Below are positions 1-12,000 of a stretch of 64,000 nt of DNA, piece after piece. The first letter of the stretch is position 1, and each line of letters begins with the position of its first letter. Made by a program: the position numbers and the translations under genes. The notes beneath the pieces were generated by a model that worked only from the letters and a program-made list of their open reading frames with translations, made no database searches and was not told the origin of the DNA. Origin of the DNA: Penelope pileata (lineage: Eukaryota > Chordata > Aves > Galliformes > Cracidae); the NCBI GenBank assembly GCA_013396635.1, contig WBMW01005088.1, forward strand, positions 1-64,000, read 5' to 3'.

Positions 1-19
1 ATTCTGTGATTCTATGATA
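1..19 (+). mobile_element. CR1 3' tail, cut by window edge
   Basis: The first bases read ATTCTGTGATTCTATGA, the octamer-type tail that ends avian CR1 LINEs in plus orientation. The body of the element would lie upstream of the window. Only the tail is visible, so the call rests on this motif and on the next CR1 starting nearby. Confidence 0.5.
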
Positions 20-83
20 ACAATTTGATGCAACTTTGACTGCTCTTCCACTATTTACAGCTTTGCAGCTTTTGGAAGAAATT

Positions 84-604
84 ACCTGCCCTGGTAAGGA
101 CATACCTGGAGTACTGCATCCAGTCCTGGGCTCCACAGTTCAAGAAAGACAGGGAACTTCTACAGAGAGCCCAGTGGAGGGCCACAAAAATGATTAGAGG
201 CCTGAAGTATCTCCCTTGTGGGGAAAGGCTGAGGGATGTGGGACTGTTTAGCTTGGAGAAGAGAAGACTTAGAAGGAATCTTAACAATGCTTATATATAT
301 CTAAAGGGCAGGAGTCAAGCAGATGAGGCCAGGCTTTTTTCAGTGTTGTCCAGTGACAGGGACAATAGGCACAAATCGAAATAGAGAAAGTTCCATAGAA
401 ACATGAGAAAAAAATTTCTTTACTTTCAGGGTGACAGAGCAGTGGAACAAGCTGCCCAGAGAGGTTGTGGAGTCTCCTTCTGGAGATATTCAAGACCTGC
501 CAGGACACTATCCTGTGCAGCCTTCCCTAGGGAACTTACTTGAACAGGAGGTATGGACTAGATGATGTCCAGAAGCTCCTTCCAAACCCTATGATTCTGT
601 GATT
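84..604 (+). mobile_element. CR1 LINE, 5'-truncated, plus strand
   Basis: A CR1 non-LTR retrotransposon 3' portion. It contains the end of ORF2 (reverse transcriptase C-terminal tail), the 3' UTR and the octamer tail ATTCTGTGATT. The frame at 190-384 reads MIRGLKYLP then GERLRDVGLFSLEKRRLR, the typical CR1 ORF2 C-terminus, and a second typical block (CAAGCTGCCCAGAGAGGTTG, about 449-468) marks the 3' UTR side. The copy is 5'-truncated, as nearly all CR1 copies are, and has small indels that break the frame, for example in the A-rich stretch near 400-420. It is not functional. Strand follows the tail position. Confidence 0.93.
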
Positions 605-626
605 TCAATCAAATCAGTTGTACAGA

Positions 627-674
627 TATTTCAATATGAACGTTCAGCAATATTTCAATATGAACATTCAGTAA
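627..674. repeat. 24-bp tandem duplication, two copies
   Basis: Two adjacent 24-base units beginning TATTTCAATATGAAC, at 627-650 and 651-674, differ at two positions. They lie just after the CR1 tail. A simple local duplication; no function is suggested. Confidence 0.85.
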
Positions 675-2037
675 TAGTCTTCCATTTTAAAGACATTTTA
701 CAATTACATACATTTTGCACTAAAAATATTTACAACTGTTGTTCATTATGGATAAAGAACAAAGGAAATCCTTGTCTAAAATTTAAACAGCTTACAGTTT
801 AAAGATCTAAAGTGCCTAAAACTTAAAGATCTTATATTTCAAATATTTTATGCATATTCACAGGGATTTCTTGTCTTTTACAAGCTAAAAATTTGAGCGA
901 AAATTTTGCATGCCAAGTGTGAGAAGTAATTTTAAATAACATATTTGAAATCTCATCTTGGAACTAATTCACCTCATTTTCTCTCAATATAGATTCCTTC
1001 TTCCTTTCAATATAAATTCAATATTCTTATGAATAGACTCATATTAAGGATTCCTTTCAATGCACTTTAATATTCAGTAACCCAAGAAATATTCACGAAG
1101 ATTGTCACGGCAAACCACCAAATTCAGCTGTAAGTGAATGAATCAATACTATTCAATGCCCTACTTTAAATAGAGGCTTATCAATTTATTTCATACTTGA
1201 TCACGCTCCAGTTCTGAGTATAGCATCCCACCGTTTAATCACAAAATTAAATTACCCTTTAAATGATTTGAGATATTATATTCAAAAATGTGCAAAGATA
1301 AAAGCAATAAACAGCTCTTTTAGATCTATTTTAGATCTACACAACACATTCTGGACCATTAAAAAGTGAATGAATCAATTACAATCAGCAGAATCAGTAA
1401 GTGACAGTTTATGAAAATGCAACAAAACATCTAGGTTAGATAGGAAGCTTAGGCATACACCATAATGTATTAGATGGAGCCTTGCAGCTCTTCTTCCATA
1501 AATCAAACTCTTTGTAAAAATATTATTATTTCCAATTTTCAATATAGTTCATTGATTACAAAAGAAGAAATCTCATATTAAGGATTAAAATAGAGTCATT
1601 TCTCTGAAAAATTCTTTTTCTTTTTATACCCATCACTGGCAACCATAGACAATATATACATTCATTCGAAAAGTACCTTAACATAAAAAAATGCTCTAAA
1701 ACATTAACATAATCTTGAGATGGATTCATATTGAAAATCAAAAGATCACCTCCCACCTTACCTGTCTCCATTATAATTACAAATCTGTTGCATGTCTGAA
1801 TAAAGAAATATAAACATAACAGGTAGTACATGGAAGCACAAACAGGCATGGAGCAATAGGAGAAAACACAAATTACCACCAATAAACACTTGTGATATCT
1901 ATTTGCATGCACCTAAGATAACATTTTACATTTTCTGGTCTGACTTTACCTCTTAGTGTTAGCAGCATTGTTTTTTTTACAAGGTTTATGTTGTTGTTTT
2001 TTTTTTTTTTTTTTTGAATTTTATGATCATTTTAAAC
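675..2037. other. Gene-free AT-rich stretch
   Basis: No recognisable gene or transposon. A 118-codon open frame on the minus strand at 1556-1912 has no recognisable family motif and looks like chance in AT-rich DNA. A poly-T run lies at 1997-2015, close to the next CR1. Confidence 0.6.
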
Positions 2038-2062
2038 AGTAAAAGCTGTTCATAAGAGAGTA

Positions 2063-2399
2063 GAGTCTTGCACCTGGGGAGGAATAACCGCATGCACCAG
2101 TACAGGCTGGGGGATGACCTGCTGGAGAGGAGCTCTGCAGAGAGGGACCTGGGGGTCCTGGTAGACAACAGGTCGGCCATGAGCCAGCAGTTTGCCCTCG
2201 TNCGTCTTCATGGTGTGAGTGATGGAGCATTGGAATAGGCTGCCCAGGGAGGTTGTGGAGTCTCCTTCCCTGGAGATATTCAAGACCCGCCTGGACGCCT
2301 ACCTGTGCAACCTGCAGTAGGGAACCTGCTCTGGCAGGGGGGTTGGACTCGATGATCTCTCGAGCTCCCTTCCAACCCCTACAATTCTGTGATTCTGTA
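2063..2399 (+). mobile_element. CR1 LINE, internally deleted, plus strand
   Basis: The left part (about 2063-2200) is CR1 ORF2 coding sequence, including the block for a 'dLGVLVDnrsAMSQQ'-type motif. The right part (about 2217-2399) is the CR1 3' UTR with the tail ATTCTGTGATTCTG. Between them, the stretch that in other copies carries the ORF2 C-terminus (compare 60826-61137) is missing, and the join sits at an ambiguous base (2202). Divergence from other bird CR1 copies looks modest, so this seems younger than the copy at 84-604. Open frames seen on the opposite strand here are shadows. Confidence 0.93.
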
Positions 2400-5300
2400 A
2401 TAATAAAAAATGAAGGGTCAGCCCTTAGCAAAGTGTGTCCATGTTCTTTGTGTAAACTTAGCACTTCTTAGAGGACACAGTAACACCCGAAGATGAAGTC
2501 CTCACATTCTTATGACTTGCCCTCATGAAACGCCTCCGTCTTGCTGGAAGATACAAAATACCTTCCTCACTTTCTTCTTCACTTCCTCTAGTGTACACAA
2601 TTTCTGACAGCATTGAGCATTTATGTCTTGAAGAGAATCTGACCAGAGGTATTTCTTATTATAGATTTTCAATCATTAAGTCACATTTTATAAACAACTC
2701 TCATGCTTACATCTGTGATCCAATTCACTTTCAGGACAAGGAAAGAGCCCCAGGTCCTCTACCCTATGCTTTCCTGATCTGTCAGCACTAGATAACAAAT
2801 GCATTCATGCGAGTGGCACTGATACCCGTTGGCATCTTTCCAAATAATTTTAGGTTCTCAAATTTTCATCACACTGTCTGATCTTTGAACATTCAGCTTT
2901 TGCATGAGTGGCTATTTCCGGTATCACAAGAAGACTGACAGCTTTACTGCTTGTCATCATGCAGTACAGTAGCTGACTGCCCCTGGAGAAGGTGACCTGA
3001 GGCTTCCCAGCTTGACTAAGCTAGTGTCTGGTCCTGTTTGCTTTTTCAGGACTTTCCTACTGCTATGGTAGCACTTTTTGGGATACAAAAACATCCCTTG
3101 GTTTTATTGTCCCTCAGCATGTGTGTGTCACATTGTTTTATCAACTCAAACCTTGTCATATCTGTATAAGTTTGACTCCATACATTTATAGCTCTGATCA
3201 TTGCAGTAAATCTCAGATACAGGCTTTTCCTGTAAACTCAAATTAGTTTCTGTTATTATTCCCAGTTTACAACAATGTAGTGAAATCCAGAGCAGACATC
3301 ATGATTGCACTGAATGACAGAATTTAAAAAACTCAGCTCAAATGAGATCAGAGAGTGAAAAGGAAAATAGTAAACAAATTGGTTTTATGCATGCTCTTTG
3401 CAATGACCACCTCTTTTGAAGCTGAATATACATATGTACATAGATTTCTGTATATATATTAATGGAGCAGCAAAGAAAATTCAAGAAAACAGATTTATTG
3501 TAAAGTCCACAGCCTGCATAGCACCTGTTCCGTCCTCCCTGCTCCCTTTAATCTACACAATCAGTAGAGCTCAAGAATGAAATTCTACTTTTATCTAAGA
3601 AGTATATTGCCTTTTTTCCCTGAATTCTCTTTGAGTTTAAGACTTAGCCAGTGCATGCTTAAACTCCTATGGACCTCCTCATAGCAAGCAAAGAAAGAAG
3701 GCAGTTGTTCTAGCCTCTGATTTCTTTTTATTTGATTTTATGAGAACTACTTTGAAATGGCTTTTTTTTCTGTTTTTCATTTATATTTTTCCATTTGTAA
3801 ATCTAAGCAACTATTTTTCATCTCTTTCCTTTCAAAATGACAAGATGTTGACAGCAATTGCTAAGACTATATGATTCATCATATTTAACTATGTTCCCCT
3901 AAGAAAACAAAGTAAGATTTTGCATACAGCTATTTTCAACTTCGAGTAGTCTGTGAAGAGACAGTGCAATACAGATTTTCTACAATATACAACACATACA
4001 GCCAGATTTTCTCATGTTATTCCATTGTACAACATATATCTCAGGGGTGCTGCCTAAAACAAGCACAATTCTGTAGCACTCCTTAGGCACAGCTGTCTCA
4101 AATTAGCCTGAAGATCTTAACATGTATGTTAATCTGTAACAATCACAAGCAAAAAACAGAAAAGTTTATTAACGTATATGTTTTTCGTCACATTTCCCCA
4201 ACTTCTTTGGCAACAGGAACAGTGTATAACATATTAACTCACACACTGTTTCTTTGTTATACCTATACTTTGTTGCAATGTTTACACAGCTTTCTATTAA
4301 AGTCAATTTTTGCTATGATGCCTTAAAAAATGATTTTTTTTTTTTATCATCATTTCCAAATTTTTTTCATTCTTGAAAAAATCCTTAACCTTTTCTGTGT
4401 CATACAAATTCTAGACAGGAATCTACATCACCAAAATATGAATTAAACCAAAACAATACAGAAAGTATTTTCAATTATCCACTTTGGTATAAGTTACTTA
4501 TAGAACATCACACAGAAAACAAATCTGTCACAGCTGCCAATTGGCCATGCAAGTTGCAATGGCTGTGACTCTGCTGCCAGTTGGCTACCTCTATTAAATT
4601 AAAATACAACTGTCTGTAGGAACGATCCCCCAGCTTTCTACAGAAGAAAAAAAAAAAAAAAAACCAACCACATCACTATGCAGCTATGCATTTTTCCAAA
4701 AGTATTCAGCGACAACTTGGAAAACTCATTTTATCAAAACAGATGCTGACTTTAGTATCTGACTGCTTTCTTACTTGGTAAAAGCATATATGGAAAATTG
4801 GAAGAAACGTAAATTCAAGAGTCCTAATAGACTTGGCCTAAGCATGCTATATGGAGGTATATGTTTCTGTACTTCTGTGTAGACATACAGATATACATGT
4901 GAATGAGTTATGTAGATGTTTACTATAAATTTACCATTTCAATAATACTTTTAGAGTCAAAAGACAGTCTTATTGAAAGTATAAATTACAGTATATTATA
5001 TATATAATATAATGTATATAATATTATAGTTTAGTCATGAGAAAGTAAAATCAAGGAGAAAGGTTAAAGGTCACAGACCGAACCCCATAGAGCTTGGCCT
5101 CAAAATAGATGTACAAAGGTTCGGACATTGGCTAAGTACACTGTACTCATCTGTTTTGTGCAATTTCTGGAGTAAAGAAAACAGAACCTATGGGCATAAT
5201 TACCCAGTTTTAACATAAGTATTTATCTTTGATGCTAGAAGTTATTCTTTCTTACAGGTAATAGTCATAAAGCCCAATGTAATACTCAAATAATCAATAA

Positions 5301-5449
5301 ATAAATTACTGTTGACCAAAATATCAGACGAACAGATTTATTTTTTCCACACTTGTTTTCTCTTAATCCTAACATACCACATACAAGTGACAGCATACAG
5401 TAATATGTTTTATGATTTCCCTTTCTTAAAGAGAGTAAACAAATCTGGA
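2400..5449. other. Gene-free AT-rich stretch
   Basis: No host gene, structured RNA or clear transposon recognised. Low-complexity tracts include A-runs near 4647-4664 and T-runs near 4330. The short open frames (60-90 codons) show no family motif. Confidence 0.6.
4992..5027. repeat. AT-rich imperfect dinucleotide tract
   Basis: A run of interrupted TA/AT repeats rich in self-complementary segments. It could form a cruciform, but such tracts are common in AT-rich bird DNA. Confidence 0.7.
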
Positions 5450-5562
5450 ATCTCTCAGAATTCTTCTTTGTTTGTTTATTTGTTTAATATATATTGTGGA
5501 AACACCACATACAGGAAAATATAAATTGCAACTATATGTTTACTCCACTAAATAATTTCTGT
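5450..5562 (+). repeat. 113-bp direct repeat, copy 1
   Basis: This block starts ATCTCTCAGAATTC and ends ACTAAATAATTTCTGT. It recurs without a mismatch at 5900-6012, exactly 450 bases downstream. The two copies bracket an LTR fragment with a nested CR1. The length is far beyond a retroviral target duplication (4-6 bp), so either a real segmental duplication or an assembly join is implied. Confidence 0.95.
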
Positions 5563-5588
5563 TATGATGTTAATTTCTGTTATAATGT
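5553..5588. repeat. 18-bp tandem duplication
   Basis: Two units of the type TAATTTCTGTTATGATGT, at 5553-5570 and 5571-5588, differ at one base. The array straddles the end of the 113-bp repeat copy and abuts the start of the LTR fragment. Confidence 0.85.
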
Positions 5589-5590
5589 TA

Positions 5591-5725
5591 TGGTTTGACT
5601 CAGCAGATAGCTAAGTTCCACACAGTTATTCACTCACCCTCCCCCCTCCCCAAATGGGACGGGGGAGAGAAGTAGAGAGAGATGCAGTAAAATGTGTGGG
5701 TTGAGATAAATGTTATTTACTAAAA
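5591..5725 (-). mobile_element. Avian ERV LTR fragment, 3' end, minus strand
   Basis: Read on the minus strand, this is the 3' end of the same LTR family as 20979-21528. Both contain a 'TATCTCAACCCA'/'TATCCTAACTCA'-type block, a G-rich stretch, and a terminal part with CTTAGCTATCTGCTG. The fragment starts at TGGTTTGACTC on the plus strand. It is cut at 5725 by a CR1 tail; a short stretch at about 5879-5898 resembles the continuation of the LTR. No retroviral coding sequence accompanies it. The family name is not certain; ERVL-like is an inference. Confidence 0.8.
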
Positions 5726-5878
5726 TAGAATCATAGAATCATAGAATCATAGAATGGTTCAGGTTGGAAGGGACCTTAGAGATCATCTTGTTCCAACCCC
5801 CCTGCCATGGGCAAGGACACCTCCCACTAGACCAGGTTGCCCAAAGCCCCATCCAGCCTGGCTTTGAATACTTCCAAA
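5726..5878 (-). mobile_element. CR1 3' end, minus strand, nested in LTR
   Basis: It opens with three copies of the AGAATCAT-type octamer and then AGAATGGTTCAGGTTGGAAG, the antisense of a CR1 3' end. It is truncated at its 5' end near 5878. The element sits inside an LTR fragment on both sides, so it inserted after the LTR. Confidence 0.95.
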
Positions 5879-5899
5879 AAATAGTAAAGAGAACAAAAN

Positions 5900-6012
5900 A
5901 TCTCTCAGAATTCTTCTTTGTTTGTTTATTTGTTTAATATATATTGTGGAAACACCACATACAGGAAAATATAAATTGCAACTATATGTTTACTCCACTA
6001 AATAATTTCTGT
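5900..6012 (+). repeat. 113-bp direct repeat, copy 2
   Basis: Identical over 113 bases to 5450-5562. It begins immediately after an ambiguous base at 5899. After it, unique sequence follows (GAGTTTTTAATG) that differs from what follows copy 1. Confidence 0.95.
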
Positions 6013-9000
6013 GAGTTTTTAATGCACAATTTTCCCTTTAAAACAGTCGGAATAATTACTGTTGTGTTGATTTTAGATAGCCACATAAAATTATTATAAA
6101 ATAAAATATATAAAATTAACCTGATTTTGTTTTTTTCGGAAAAAAATATGTTTAGGGGGAAATCACAGAAATGCACAAAATCTTTCAGCCAATGAAGTTC
6201 TTCATATCCTTTTCAGAAACCTCAAAAAATGTCAAAATAATTCTTCTATACTCCCTATACCTTCTTGTATGTCTTTTCATCAAAAGGCATCTAGTACAAT
6301 TTTGATAGTAGAAATAAAGTAGTAATGAGAGTAGAAAAAGATGATATATAGATATGTGTTTTGGCTCTTATAAGAATTTTTGCTTTTTTTCCCAGTGATC
6401 CTCATCTCTATGTGCCAAAAGGACACAAAGAATATAACCTTAAAATTACAACCCAGGAAAGCTTATTTTCCATCCTGAATCTCAAAGCAAGATTATACTG
6501 TTATTTGGGTCCCTAGAACCTTGATTTATTTTTCTCTTCATTTCTTTATTTCTTAAAATGGTATCTCCTTCACAAGAGTTGGAATGAGGCAAGTCATCAC
6601 AGAGAAGATAGATAATTGAGATTCAGGCAGATGAAGGAGTCCAGTACGTAAATTAAGTGCAATGCAGCAAATAGATGTCATTGGAAATATGTACAGTCAG
6701 AAAGACAAAAAGACATAGAAGCTTCTTCCTATTACATTGCTCTTAGAAGACAAGTCCCTCATGGCAAAAGTACTATGAAATTTTAGTCCTTAATAAATAT
6801 TTATGGAGAACAACCCTGTGTTCCTGCAGTTTTGTAAAGAACAGCATTTATTTTGCACCATTGACATCTCTCCTGTGCTCTGTTTTCTTATCTCTCATAG
6901 GCCTAATTTCAGTAATTTTGCAAGGATGATCAGCTCTAGGCAGCTGATCTCAAGAGCAAATTGAAGCATCAAGTTTCAATGGACAACAGTAAATACAAAT
7001 GTTACAATCTAATTCTTTTAGCATGCATGTAACAAACTTGAAATGCATGTAAATATTAACTATTAATTGTACCAAAAATTATGTCATCATAGCCTACATG
7101 GGATAAAAGCTGAGTAACGTTAGTAACTGCTTTAAAAAACACGTGTGAGGAACCAGTAAAGTCAGAGTGCAAAGAAATTGAGCTTACCTGAAATTTATCG
7201 GAATAAATCGCTTCCTGAGCATGGCAAAACAGACATGCTGTGTACAAAGAATAAGTCTAGCAATTTCTCACCAGCTGGTCAGCAGCCGTTTCTTCTGAAT
7301 GGCTTTAAAAGGTGATGACAGAAATGTTACTTCTCAAAGGCTGCAAGAAAATAGCTATTGGCACTCATTGAAACTTGCAGGTGATCAGTTTAGCACAGAT
7401 CAAAAAAAGTATTTTCTTAAAGAGCAGACAAGCCTTATATATCCTCCCTAAAAGGCATCTCCCTAAGTGCCCCAAGGCTTTCTAAAGATGCCTGGGGAGA
7501 ACAGGCATACCTGAAAGACTAAATGAGCCACCATATTGCAGACATTGTAAGCAAATAAATGTTCTCTATCACTGTTTATGGAAGCAGAGATCATTTCAGA
7601 ACCATTTTTAAACTGATTATCATGTTATCTGCATTTCTTCTAGGTATCCATTCATTTCTGAAGAAAGAATCTAAAATACTGTCTTAGAAAAGGAAGGGCT
7701 TTATCCAGTTTTCTGTCCTCTTTAGGACAGTCAGCCATCTTCTCATCTTTATCTGGATTGTATGCCTGTTATTCCAATTGATTCACATATATGCTTACTT
7801 ATTAAAGAATATTTCTATTGTTGATTGCCACTATCATCACATTTGCAGCTTTTTCCTGACTAGTCTCTATTTAAATATCATTAAGGGTTATGGCTTCAAG
7901 AAAATGATAAGCAACTTAGAGATAATAGAAGGCTTTCTGTACCTGTAGAGGTCACCTTGTTCACTGTAAATAATGGTCCACATAATGAGAAACCTCGTAG
8001 TATTTTTACCTCCCATATTATTTTCCCAAAAATACAGGATATGTAATGAAAATGGTCTTTTTGTTTTAAATAATAAGTTTAGTCTCTGTACCTGTGTAGG
8101 TAACATTTTTCCATTTTCCACCTCTTCTCTTTAACAGTAACATCTTCACTCTGAGCTTTTGATTTCATAAAGAATCAGCTGAATGTTTTCTATTATACAA
8201 TTTATCTGTGTATTAAAAAAAAAAAGCAATTATACACTTGTGGTCATAGTTGTCTTCACTATATTGCAGTTTAGGTATACTATTTATAGTACAACTTACA
8301 CTATCTCCTCTCTCATGGAAACATTTTCAAACAACTATCTGTTTTCTACAGTCAGTGTTAAATTAGATTTCCAGTGTAGTCCTAAAGAGCTAACACAAGA
8401 AGAAGGTTGGTTGGATGCACCGTCAAGATCAGTTTTCTCTTAAGATCTTTCCAGAGAATGAGTCAGTCACAGAATTGTTTCCAAGAATAGGTGTAGTGCT
8501 CAGCTGCCTTCTGCAGCAGCTTGTAGACCAGGAGTCTGCTGGATTTGCCTCTGCCTAAAACGAGGGAATTGACCATTTCAGCTTAAAAAAGCCTTTCTCC
8601 TGGCTTGCCCAGCCCTTTTGCTCTTGCTGCTGAAAAAACTAGCATGGTTACATAGACTGTGATTGTAGGGGAAGCCTCTTAGCCACAATGATCCTATATT
8701 TCTCTGATCTTTGACCTTTTTAGCAACAAAAATTCTTGCTGTCTGAGATCTCCTTATATCCCCCAAGCTTTCTTAATTAAAACCCTCAGTTCTGGTCTTT
8801 CCCTCAGAAGTAAACAGGAATTTACTCCCTGTGCAAAGCAGGGGTAAGATGGTAGAAACCAGAGAAGGTTCATTGTGTATGAGGAGGAAAAGAGAGAAAG
8901 AAGACTGAAGAAGGTATAAAAAAAAGCACATAAACATACAAAAATTCCAAATATAATTATTGGTCTGAGAGAGACAGGCAACTGTACACAGTTTAAATGG

Positions 9001-12000
9001 AGTGCACATAAACTTGTATTATGAAAGATAGGAGTTAGGCACACTATAGATCTACTCTTCTCTTTTCCCTCTGATGGATTTTTCTTCATCTCTCCCTGTA
9101 TTGCAATGTGGCATGTGCTAGAAAAGGAGCAATTATTCATAAAATTAATATTGAACAAGTGTATCACACTTATATTTTCCCATTTATTACAATTAATTCT
9201 TAAAGGAGAAATTTCCTTGGCATTCTTTCACTGACCAGCAATTCACAAATAACAGTATCTGAAATATCTATTTAACTTTTGTTCCATTTAATACAAGTAT
9301 AATATAGGATGCTGAATGGCACAGTTTCATGTTATCCAGTAATTTTAGATAAAAATCAAATGGTTAATAACTCACTACAAGGTTTATGGGCAAATTCAAT
9401 ACCATTTTAATCTTCTCTAATTAAGCTTGGTGCAACCTAGAACCAGTTTCTGATTTATTTTAGTTTACTGAATGACGAGGGGGTAGAATAAAGATGAAGA
9501 CATTTGTACACATTTTAGTCTTTGAGTTGAATGAACATTATGGCTTTAATTCTCATGTTCTTCAGTATTAAAATAACGTGTCCGTTGTGGCCACAGTTTT
9601 CTTAATGCACAGCAAATTCAACTGTGAAGAAAACCAGGATTGCAATGTCAAATTAAACAATCCAACATTCATGCTGTAAAGAATTTGGATTTTCTTTCAG
9701 AGATAGGTGAGTTATTTGCAATACCTGTCGATCTCTACTTTTAATCAGATCTCATTTCTGTACAATTATCATTTCAGGCTTCTGTTGATTGCTTTTTCTC
9801 CACATAATGAGTAGAAAGAAACACTATCTCATTGTGCAGAATATTGGATTGGTTGGTGTAATAGACTCAGTTCTATTTTTTGCCTTGCTCTTTGAAAAGT
9901 TAATTTTCTCTTTCATCAAATAACTAGCAGACTACTAATAGCATATAAGGTTTTAGAGGGATTTGCATTAAAGAATGGAGCTGAGTACCTTATCTACTTT
10001 TGGAACTAGAGTGACAAGAGTGACATATGGATGCTGTTTCACTATTGAAGACCCAAAGCAAAGTTGAACACTTGCTGCAAGCACCCCTTGGTTTTAAATT
10101 CATGGAATGAGGATGTGGATTAGCTCTCACTGAAACAGAACCATAGTATGGGGAGGAGCTTGTGGTGCATGCACAGGCTTTACAAGCATAAAGTTGCAGG
10201 TCCAAAGCCTCATCAAACGTGCAGAATCCTTCATTCCAGTTTGAAGCTCAGAGAAATCCTCTTAAGCTATATGTCATTGTATCAGGCCCTTTTTCAGAGT
10301 GAGTGATAAGTGCTCTGAGAGACAGTCGAAACCATTTGACAGAGAGGATGCATTTCAGTTCATAGATGGTGCCTAAGACTCTACTTAAGACCAAACATGG
10401 AGAGACAACAGTATAGATCCTCTAACCAAGATTTTCTGTAGTCAAGGTAGCAAGGAAAGGACTGGGTATGATCCTACTATCTGCTCTTTTATTTTTCAAA
10501 TGGTAGGGCAGAATTGCACCAGCTGCAGTCAGGCTCATTTAGAAAGCAGACTCTGGGTAATGAATTCAAACACTCAACTTCAAACTCAGAACACAAGAAA
10601 AGCACAATTCCTTATTTCCTTAAGGAATCTAAAGAATACTGTCCTAAACTTATTTGGGAGCATTTTCCCTGACATCAATCTCACTGTCTTGCCACAGTGC
10701 CTAGTTTAGATACCCTGTTGCCATCCATACATTAACTCTGCATAATTGTGTAATCTCTTTCCTACTTGCCTCTATTATAATCCTGACACAGACCCTAGGA
10801 TTTGCCTTCATCCAGTGGAACCTGAAGGAATGAAATCATGTATTTTTCATGGATAAATCTAATAGCTATTATGTAGAAACTGCTTTGGAGACTTTCTCAC
10901 AGTAATTGCCTTTGAATTTTACTGAAATGTACTTCTCTACATTATTTTTACTAAACTCAGTTTGAAAAACTTGTCTTACTAAAATTAGCACTTACATCAT
11001 TCCTAACTCCTACCTATGATAAGAGCTAAGGGCCCTTCAGTGGGTCCCAGGAAAAAGACATTCCTTATTTTCTCAGTGTAATTTAAAGGCAACAATCCTA
11101 AAGCAACTCAAGGTTTTCTTCCCTAAGCATTTCTGTTCAAATTACATACACGTTATCTACTGAGCCCTAGTATTCAAATGAGAACATTTATCTGAGATCT
11201 CATTCAATTACTCTGGAAAGAATGATACATTATTTGTATAGTAAAAGTAACCAGTAATCTTGAAAAGACTAGAAGGAACTCTAATAACCTAGATGGTCGT
11301 GTCCATAACCACTGGTTCTTTTCATTGCTGCTACTCTTGTACGTGTGCCATTGCAATGTGGTGTAGAACTCCAACTGACAAAGTAGCAGTAACTAAGAGC
11401 AGGCTGAAAGCCTAAAGAAAGAAATGCAATGAGCATTTGCACACCACAAAAACATGCTTTGAGAAAGCATTGCTAACGTTAATCTGTTATCATACTATGT
11501 TAGCTAGTAATTCACATACTAAGCAGTACTGTACCTTAAGTCAAGACTGAAAAACAGTAAGAAGTATCATAAAGGAACTCACCTGATTTTCTAAGCTACT
11601 AATTTAGTCGATCCTCTTCTGAACCTATGAGAGAAACTCCTCTTCCATAGCACCCTCACTCTATATGTTACTTCTCCAAACCTTTACATTAAGACTATTC
11701 CTAACCCCCATTTCGGGAAACATGGTTTCAGTAGCTTTAAATAAATAGAAATGACAGAGACTTTCTTGATTCTTACTTGATTATCAGTTATGGTGGTAAA
11801 GGGCCTATTGTCTGAAGCCAATTATGCTCAGCTGTGTTCATAGTGAGTGACAGAGACCACCTGAAAGAAGTTATGCCAGATACTCTATATTTTAAAAGAA
11901 TATCTATGAGTAAGTATTTATTAAGTTATTTCAGCTTTTAAGAGGTCTGACTACTGAAATTATAAAGTAATATTTTGCATTCAAAATGCCGGTAAGCAAG

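Noticed and set aside
1556..1912. 118-codon minus-strand open frame
   Set aside because: No domain or conserved motif; composition follows local AT-richness.
2027..2464. 145-codon minus-strand open frame, the longest in the window
   Set aside because: It lies antisense to a CR1 and crosses an undetermined base.
5450..6012. 113-bp repeats as CRISPR or phage-type direct repeats
   Set aside because: Only two copies, eukaryotic retroelement context, and no spacer array.
8754..9167. 137-codon minus-strand open frame
   Set aside because: Hydrophobic and Ser/Phe-rich as expected for chance frames in AT-rich DNA; no motif, no homolog recognised, no gene structure.
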